Assembly: GCA_947446645.1 (NCBI GenBank)
Contig: CANFHA010000005.1
Location: 1 to 64,000 of the forward strand
Length of the DNA stretch: 64,000 nucleotides
Source of the DNA: Chitinophagaceae bacterium
Lineage (GTDB): Bacteria; Bacteroidota; Bacteroidia; Chitinophagales; Chitinophagaceae
Direction: 5' to 3'
The position numbers and the translations under genes were made by a program. Of the stretch, positions 58,257 through 64,000 are shown in pieces. Under the pieces are notes generated by a model. That model did no database searches. It was given only the letters and a program-made list of their open reading frames with translations, and was not told the DNA's origin. How positions within the stretch are numbered: the first letter of the stretch is position 1; each line of letters starts with the position of its first letter.

Positions 58257-61200
58257 TTACTTGCTGATAGCGATCCGGGCTGTATAAATTCTGTTTTCTG
58301 TGTAAACCGTGATCAGATAAATGCCCTCCGGCTGATTAAGCGTGACAGGGGTATCATGGTTACTGGTAGCAGTTAGTTCCGCTATTGTTTCACCAACTAC
58401 ATTCCTGATTACAACCCTCGTTTCTTCGGCTGTGTTAGTAGCAATATTCAGCGTAAACCCGCCAGTGCTAGGATTAGGATATACTTTAAGAACCTCATTG
58501 CTTATCCCTGTGGCATTCATTCCCAGTGTGCAGTTAATTACAGACAGCACGTATTTTGCTTTTACAGCCCCGCAGCTATTGGAAACCGTATATACTACCG
58601 TATCAATGCCAGCTGTTAAACCATGCATCACACCCGGGCTTACTACAGACACCAGGCCACTGGCACTGCTCCATGTTCCACCCGTGGTAGCATCTGTAAG
58701 CGTAATTGACGAGCCCATACATACCGTATCAACCGTGCCGGTAATGGTACCGGCAGTTGCAGGCAGCGTATTCACCGTCACTATGGTGGAAATAGATCCG
58801 GTACCGCAGCTGTTTGTAACAACATAACTTATTGTTGCTGTTCCCAAGGTTATTCCCGATACTAAGCCCGCGCTGCTCACCGTTGCCACTCCCGTAGCTG
58901 TGGAGCTCCAGATCCCCCCGGCAATAGCATTATTCAGCAAGCCTGTGCTGCCCATGCACACGGTCGTTGCGCCGGTAATGGCTGGCGGAGCGGGCGCTGC
59001 ATGCACGGTTACCGACTTTACAGAATACGTAGAACTGCAGCTGCTCGTAAGAATGTACGAGATATTTACTATACCGGCCGATACACCGGTCAAAATGCCT
59101 GTGCTGCCCACTGTAGCTATACTTGGGTTTCCGCTGCTCCACGAGCCAAAGCTTGGGTACAACGTATCAGTGAGCTCAAGTGTATCCCCGACACATATCG
59201 GGTGCCCGCCACCAATAACGCCTGCACTTGCCGGAATTTCCCTTACCCGGAAATTTATTTGATCCGTTATATAAATATCGCCCTGCTTATCCACCCAGAA
59301 AGCTGAGATACCTATGTTTGCCGTCAGCGCAGGAATATTATCTCCGTTATAGGTGGTCATATCTGTGCCTGCTATCGTGTTGATATTGCCGGTGATCGCA
59401 TCTATCATCCTGATCCTCGATCCATCACGGAAGTAGATATTCCCCGCAATGTCTGACTGGATAAACCCTGGTGCGCTTATCTGCGCCGCTGCAGACGGGC
59501 CGCCATCGCCGCTGAATCCGTCTGTCCCTGTGCCGGCAATGGTAGTGATGATGCCAGACGTATTTATTTTTCTTACCCGGCTATTCCCTCCACCCGGATC
59601 AATACAAGTCAGGTATATATTTCCACTTGGGTCTATGGCTACGCCTTGCGTATATCCCGTTCCTGCAGCGGTCGCCGGGCCGCCATCACCGCTATAGTAG
59701 CCACCGGTGCCAGCAATGAGGGTCTTGGTACCAAAGGTATCTACCTTATATACTTTTGCGTCTAAGTTGTCGCCCACATATACGTGCCATGCTTTGTCAA
59801 CACAGAAGTATGATTGGTACCCGAGGTCAAAGGTGATCAGACTAATATAAGAACCAGCGGCATTTACATAATACAGGTCTCCCATATCGTCGCCAAAGAA
59901 CAGGTTGCTGTGGTCATCAGACACTACACCATGGTATGCGTCCGTTGTGCCTGATGATTCTACATAGGAATGTATGATTCCGCTCGGGGTGATCCCTCTG
60001 AGTATAGTATGAAATGAAGGTGTTGGCTTAAAGGTCGCAAAGAAGACATTGCCCATTGTGTCTTTAGTAATACCATTCACATCCCACACCTGCGCAGCAG
60101 TTGCAGCCCCGCCGTCGCCGCTATAGCCCACTGTGCCGGTACCGGCAATTGTTTTTATCGTACCGGGGATACCCATGAATATAGGGTTCACCGTAGCGGT
60201 GGTAGTGGCAGCCACTGTGGCGCAGCTATTAGCTATCGTATAGCTGATCGTTGCAGTGCCCCCTGTTATGCCTGTCACTATTCCACCGGTACCCACTATG
60301 GCCACAGCCGTATTTGTGCTGCTCCATGCCCCTCCTGCCGAAGCATCAGACAATGTGCTGGTTGCTCCCTGGCAGATATTCGCCGGGCCACCAAGAATAG
60401 CGGTGACCACTGGCATAACACTCACGGTAACTTCCTGCGTCGCTGCCGATGTACAAAATGCATTCGATACCGTATAGCTTATCGTCGATGTTCCGGTCGC
60501 GATACCATCTACTATACCCGATGTGCCAACTGTTGCAACAGAAGTAATGGTACTGCTCCACGTACCGCCTGCAACAGCATCGCTTAGTGTAGTGCTCGCC
60601 CCCATGCACATGCCTGGCGAACCTGTTATGGTGCCCGCATCTGGTGAGGCATTTACTGTCACAACCTGGCTGGACGAAACCAGGGAGCAGGCGTTTGTAA
60701 CTGCATAGTATATCGTCACAGTACCGGCACTAACGCCGGTTACATCGCCGGAGCTGCTCACACTAGCGGTGCCGGTTGCAGAGCTGCTCCATGTGCCGCC
60801 CGCAGTAGCGTCAGACAGCGTGATCGTTGCACCTTCACAAACGCTGGTGCCTCCGCTGATAGCTGCAACAACAGGCGTGGTAACCACAGTAACTACCCGG
60901 GTTGCCGGTGTGCACACACCTGAAGCAGTATAGCTGATAGTTGTAGTACCTGCCGATACTCCGGTAACAAAGCCCGATGAGTTTACCGAACCCACACCCG
61001 GGTTTGAGCTGTTCCAGGTCCCGCCTGAAGGGGAGCCCGTTAAACTCACCGTTGAGCCCACACACACAGAAGTAGGCCCCGATGGTGTTATCGTAGCAAC
61101 CGATGCATCGCCAATTAAGTTCACAATGAATGGATTCCTTGTTGCAAAAACAGTTTGCACACAGTCAGAAGTGGGCGTGCGCGACTGTGAGTTATACATC

Positions 61201-62651
61201 TGAAAAGTCAGGGAATATGCACTGCAGCCAGGAGTTGGTAAACAACCGGAGGTCACACCCCATGCGGCATCCAGTAAACCCGTGTGGTCCCAAAAAGACA
61301 TGCCGGTCGTTCCGCAAGGCGTTCCGCTTAAGCCATCCGGTGTCCAGCTGGGGCAACGTAATTTACTCGATGTACAACCGCCATTCACGGCAAAAGTCAC
61401 ATCACCCTGGAAATAAAACGACCCCGCGGTAGCTGTATATGCGTAAGACCCGGTAATATCAGTAAGCGTCGTTCCGCCGGGCACGGTTACACTCACGCTA
61501 TTGGTGCAATAATAAATGCCGGAGCTCGCGCTGTAAGTAAAGCCGCCTGTTGACGCCGTACCCGAAACCAACAACGGATCAATGACCAACGGATAAGACG
61601 AGGCTGCTTTATCAAGCAACGAGCCTGGCACTTCAATGTCCAGAATATTGTCTGCGCCTGCTTTATACGCAAGGTCCTGCGCAGCAGCTTTATTGTTTAG
61701 TTCATATGCATTCGCTTTCTGCATTTGAAATATGTCATCCCCTTTGCCATTAGCAAAATACAGGTCACCTACATACTCATGCCCCTCGTTATTTGACAGA
61801 GACAAGCCCTTGCTCGCTTCGGGGTGATCCCTTATCACAAGTTTCCCGTTGGCATACGCAGGCATAGCGTTATTCACCAAAAAATTGGTTTTCACAAAAT
61901 TCGCGTTTACCGATATTTCTATATTTATACCGGGCCATGCATCGGTCACCAGCACTCCATCGTCTCCTCCGCTATACTTGCTCCAGCTTGCCATTCCCAG
62001 CGACTGCTCGGTACCATCTGGCTGCACATAAATAAGCTCCAGCTTGCGGTTATAATTGAGGCTCCCCTCGCTGTTCGACATCCGCGTAAACCCTTCCCTT
62101 GTATCTATTACTACGTTCACCGCACGGCCCTTCGTAGCAAAAACACCACGATGTGATTTTTCCTCTTCCGCACGGTCTGTCACAGTTCTCCATCTCCCCC
62201 TTGCATCTTTATAATGCAGCGGTGCCGAGCCCGACTGCAAAATGAAATGGCTGCCATTCGTGCCTTCTTTCACAAAATACTTTTGTGTTTCGGTTCGCTT
62301 ATCCAGCAATTCGTAGCAATCACTACATGGCGCATTCGCAAATAATACTCCCAGTTCCGGGTCCCTTTCGTACCCCTTATTACTTGCAGCTACTTCAGCA
62401 CTCCGGTTATACCGTACACGTGTGAAAGTCGAAAAGTTGTTTCCTTTAGTTTGCACCACATGTGCCGGATTCTTTTTGGCACAGGCGCCCGCGGCTTTGT
62501 TTTTTTCATTGAGTATCTCTGCCGGAGTATTGTCGCTACTCGCCTGCAGCCATGTTGCGGTGGGATAAAGATGATCACTTACTCCGTTCGTCTGCGCTTT
62601 CACCAAAGCGGGGACCATCAGCATCAACAATGCCAATATTCTCTTGTTCAT
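58257..62651 (-). CDS. Giant secreted Ig-like/NHL-repeat protein with T9SS sorting domain
   Basis: About 1464 residues. Sec signal peptide (about 1-20, ending LVKAQ). A unique N-terminal region follows, with NAPCSDCYELLDKRTE, APLHYKDARGRWRTV and VTDAWPGINIEI. From about 525 to 840 come four Ig-like (Big_2-type) repeats of about 78 residues, each with a C-(V/E/M/Q)-G-(S/A) opening and G-G-T-W or G-A-W then a VSAGTTTISYT-like strand. About 845-1155 is an NHL-like beta-propeller (IAGTGTVGYSGDGG repeated four times). Three more Ig-like repeats span about 1155-1390, and residues 1390-1464 are a T9SS type A domain (KVYPNPSTGGFTLNI ... ARIAISK). Predicted surface adhesin or binding protein. The start is ATG 62651 (MNKRILALL) or the ATG four codons earlier. 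Confidence 0.85.
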   Translation of the reverse strand: MNKRILALLMLMVPALVKAQTNGVSDHLYPTATWLQASSDNTPAEILNEKNKAAGACAKKNPAHVVQTKGNNFSTFTRVRYNRSAEVAASNKGYERDPELGVLFANAPCSDCYELLDKRTETQKYFVKEGTNGSHFILQSGSAPLHYKDARGRWRTVTDRAEEEKSHRGVFATKGRAVNVVIDTREGFTRMSNSEGSLNYNRKLELIYVQPDGTEQSLGMASWSKYSGGDDGVLVTDAWPGINIEISVNANFVKTNFLVNNAMPAYANGKLVIRDHPEASKGLSLSNNEGHEYVGDLYFANGKGDDIFQMQKANAYELNNKAAAQDLAYKAGADNILDIEVPGSLLDKAASSYPLVIDPLLVSGTASTGGFTYSASSGIYYCTNSVSVTVPGGTTLTDITGSYAYTATAGSFYFQGDVTFAVNGGCTSSKLRCPSWTPDGLSGTPCGTTGMSFWDHTGLLDAAWGVTSGCLPTPGCSAYSLTFQMYNSQSRTPTSDCVQTVFATRNPFIVNLIGDASVATITPSGPTSVCVGSTVSLTGSPSGGTWNSSNPGVGSVNSSGFVTGVSAGTTTISYTASGVCTPATRVVTVVTTPVVAAISGGTSVCEGATITLSDATAGGTWSSSATGTASVSSSGDVTGVSAGTVTIYYAVTNACSLVSSSQVVTVNASPDAGTITGSPGMCMGASTTLSDAVAGGTWSSTITSVATVGTSGIVDGIATGTSTISYTVSNAFCTSAATQEVTVSVMPVVTAILGGPANICQGATSTLSDASAGGAWSSTNTAVAIVGTGGIVTGITGGTATISYTIANSCATVAATTTATVNPIFMGIPGTIKTIAGTGTVGYSGDGGAATAAQVWDVNGITKDTMGNVFFATFKPTPSFHTILRGITPSGIIHSYVESSGTTDAYHGVVSDDHSNLFFGDDMGDLYYVNAAGSYISLITFDLGYQSYFCVDKAWHVYVGDNLDAKVYKVDTFGTKTLIAGTGGYYSGDGGPATAAGTGYTQGVAIDPSGNIYLTCIDPGGGNSRVRKINTSGIITTIAGTGTDGFSGDGGPSAAAQISAPGFIQSDIAGNIYFRDGSRIRMIDAITGNINTIAGTDMTTYNGDNIPALTANIGISAFWVDKQGDIYITDQINFRVREIPASAGVIGGGHPICVGDTLELTDTLYPSFGSWSSGNPSIATVGSTGILTGVSAGIVNISYILTSSCSSTYSVKSVTVHAAPAPPAITGATTVCMGSTGLLNNAIAGGIWSSTATGVATVSSAGLVSGITLGTATISYVVTNSCGTGSISTIVTVNTLPATAGTITGTVDTVCMGSSITLTDATTGGTWSSASGLVSVVSPGVMHGLTAGIDTVVYTVSNSCGAVKAKYVLSVINCTLGMNATGISNEVLKVYPNPSTGGFTLNIATNTAEETRVVIRNVVGETIAELTATSNHDTPVTLNQPEGIYLITVYTENRIYTARIAISK

Positions 62652-62747
62652 AGGCTTCACCATTTTTTTGGTTCGCGAATGTATATAACAACCAACAATT
62701 AGTCAAGAAACAGATATTATTTTTCGGCTACCCTTACAAGTACATAC

Positions 62748-62810
62748 ATGTATCTACCTTGTCCACATCTCGATAAGCTGCAGTATGTGAAGAGCCAGCT
62801 GGGTACATAA
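62748..62810 (+). pseudogene. Fossil of a response-regulator gene 3' end
   Basis: An open frame of 20 codons reads MYLPCPHLDKLQYVKSQLGT and stop. The 57768-58187 receiver ends MYLNKPLTIDKLQYVKSQLGA and stop. At the DNA level 62772-62800 equals 58149-58177 without mismatch (29 bp). The fragment lies in the gap between two minus-strand T9SS genes, opposite in strand, with no receiver body upstream. Confidence 0.7.
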
Positions 62811-62955
62811 TAAATACGCATAGATTCTTCTTTGGGTCCGGGCTTCGCTGCTACTGTCATCGCCAGTGGCTATGGCACACTTGAACAATAGCTCGCTACT
62901 GGGCTTTCCCCCTGAGAGAGAATGCATCGAACCAAATCTAGGGCTACTTCTACCG

Positions 62956-64000
62956 CTACTCTACCACTAATTTTAGCAGTTGCGTATCACTTTCAGTCAA
63001 CACTTTCACACTATAAACACCCAGAGGCCAGCCACTTACACTAAAAGTTATATTTTTTGTCATTACTGCCTTATAAATTATACTCCCGATAGAATTATAA
63101 ATTTCTAGCGCATAATTGCCTGTATTTTCGTTTACAATAGTTACTTCATTTGTCGCTGGATTCGGATATAGTCTCATTCCATTTTTTGCAGTTTGAACGG
63201 AGTAAATAGACGTTACCCAAGGAGATAAAATAGTCAGGAAAATGTCTTGAGATCCAAAGTAATTTAACGACGAAAATGACCCACTGCTATCGAAATAATA
63301 ACCACCGGAAATGACGCTCCCGTTTGCAAGAGGATAGACCATATATGCTTCATCCTGTAGGCTGCTTCCCAACACCTTTGAGTTAAGGAAATTCCCGCTG
63401 CTCTCTGTATGTACTATCCACGCGTCCTCGCCACCGTAAGCTGTGTCCACTCCTCCGCCCGCATGGGACGATACGCCCGCTATCCATATACTTCCGTCGA
63501 TCGCTTTACAAATGGAATTTGGATAACAAGAGCCCCCACCACCGCCATAACAATTGTCCCACTCTATCTGGTGGCTGCTGTCAACGTCAATGAGCCAATA
63601 CCCCCCACTTGATGAACTGGGATGAGTCACATCACCATCCAGTGAGCTGCTATATGCGGCAACAAGCAACCCACCAGTCCCATCAGCTACTACGCCAACT
63701 CCAGCATCAGACCCGGTGCCGCCCATGTCCCGATGCCATAAAATATTTCCGTCCCTATCAAGCATTGCTAGGTAGACATCATAATCGCCGTGATTACCCG
63801 TGCAATCATAATCATTTGATCCCGTTCTTCCTACAATACAATACCCCGCCGAAACCTCCACAACGGCCCAAATCGATTCTTCATCTGATCCACCAATTGC
63901 CTTACTCCATATCTTATTTCCGAGGCTGTCTAATTTTATAATTCCAATGTCTGCATGTAAAGAACTTCCACCGTGCACTGTAAAATTGGTGTCTGTGTGT
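62956..64000 (-). CDS. T9SS type A secreted protein, 5' end outside the window
   Basis: A partial gene: the frame remains open to the window edge, so the start and signal peptide are missing; the visible part is about 348 residues. It contains repeats of the form D-x-D-x-x-x-x-x-L-D-x-x-G-x-x-x-W (IIKLDSLGNKIWSKAIGGSDEESIW, YLAMLDRDGNILWHRDMGGTGSDAG), a Kelch/PQQ-like propeller pattern common in Bacteroidota surface proteins. Residues near the C-terminus hold a T9SS sorting domain (MRLYPNPATNEVTIVNE ... QLLKLVVE). A GTG near 63978 is internal and not the start. Function unknown. Confidence 0.75.
   Translation of the reverse strand, partial: HTDTNFTVHGGSSLHADIGIIKLDSLGNKIWSKAIGGSDEESIWAVVEVSAGYCIVGRTGSNDYDCTGNHGDYDVYLAMLDRDGNILWHRDMGGTGSDAGVGVVADGTGGLLVAAYSSSLDGDVTHPSSSSGGYWLIDVDSSHQIEWDNCYGGGGGSCYPNSICKAIDGSIWIAGVSSHAGGGVDTAYGGEDAWIVHTESSGNFLNSKVLGSSLQDEAYMVYPLANGSVISGGYYFDSSGSFSSLNYFGSQDIFLTILSPWVTSIYSVQTAKNGMRLYPNPATNEVTIVNENTGNYALEIYNSIGSIIYKAVMTKNITFSVSGWPLGVYSVKVLTESDTQLLKLVVE

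Noticed and set aside
63976-63978. GTG as the start of the rightmost gene
   Set aside because: The frame stays open to the window edge with in-family sequence upstream and no signal peptide after the GTG, so the gene is partial.
1-64000. CRISPR array, tRNA, rRNA, insertion sequence or prophage
   Set aside because: No spaced direct repeats of CRISPR type, no cloverleaf or rRNA-like sequence, no transposase and no phage genes were seen; the tandem arrays found are 7-8 bp units without spacers.

Overview
The window reads as a chromosomal segment of a Bacteroidota bacterium, most like the Chitinophagaceae/Sphingobacteriia side of the phylum. Supporting signs are four secreted proteins with C-terminal type IX secretion (T9SS, type A) sorting domains, Bacteroidota-type promoters (TTG, 19-22 bp spacer, TAnnTTTG), few Shine-Dalgarno sequences, and lineage families such as DUF4835, DUF4296, DUF5686, DUF1835 and a six-S1-domain RpsA with an acidic N-terminal extension. 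I see no phage, insertion sequence, CRISPR array, rRNA or tRNA.

Layout. 1-3.8 kb: a gene-poor start, then a cold-shock protein, a Crp/Fnr regulator followed by a perfect FNR-type box and a DinB-fold protein, a uracil-DNA-glycosylase-like protein and a Cys-rich secreted protein. 4-12.6 kb: a secreted Asp-box propeller protein, guaB (IMP dehydrogenase), an MsbA-type ABC exporter, a TetA-like MFS exporter and an AraC regulator. 12.7-18.8 kb: a receiver-PAS-PAS-HisKA protein without an ATPase domain, a lipoprotein between two near-identical terminators, an MFS transporter with a DedA protein, and a PaaK-like adenylating enzyme. 18.9-24.3 kb: a DNA-repair-flavoured block (SPL-like radical SAM protein, Y-family polymerase, exonuclease III, RadC) with an orphan antitoxin and a GNAT. 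24.4-32.7 kb: a T9SS protein, lpxK, DUF1835, an unknown protein, rpsA, a pterin dehydratase, an outer-membrane barrel and a DoxX-like protein.

32.8-45.1 kb is metabolic: coaBC overlapping DUF4835 and followed by DUF4296, an aspartate aminotransferase, sucA without sucB, then an ACP / ketosynthase / ketosynthase-like (chain-length-factor) cassette and a DUF5686 outer-membrane protein. 45.2-50 kb holds a PEBP protein, a GNAT, and an MBOAT acyltransferase paired with an SGNH-like lipoprotein, plus small envelope proteins. 50.2-58.2 kb has recQ, mqnA, an RluF-type pseudouridine synthase, an AhpD-like protein, a Cys/His/Gly-rich lipoprotein, a bifunctional Rel/SpoT and a lone receiver protein. 58.3-64 kb holds a very large Ig-like/NHL T9SS protein and the 3' part of another T9SS protein. 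Between them is a fossil of the receiver gene's 3' end.

The most unexplained structure is intergenic. Degenerate 7- or 8-bp tandem repeats abut gene ends at several places: ATTTGAAA units in facing inverted pairs around the xth-radC and rpsA-dehydratase gaps, AACCTTTT-like units before coaBC, and AGTCGTA/AGTAGAT units before the ABC and radical SAM genes. Other points of interest are the receiver-gene fossil 4.6 kb from its parent, the apparently permuted SGNH motif order next to MBOAT, the KS/CLF/ACP cassette, an FNR box at class II distance from a -7 element, and a toxin-antitoxin module with a truncated partner. Most calls are family-level recognitions from sequence alone; no database search was run.
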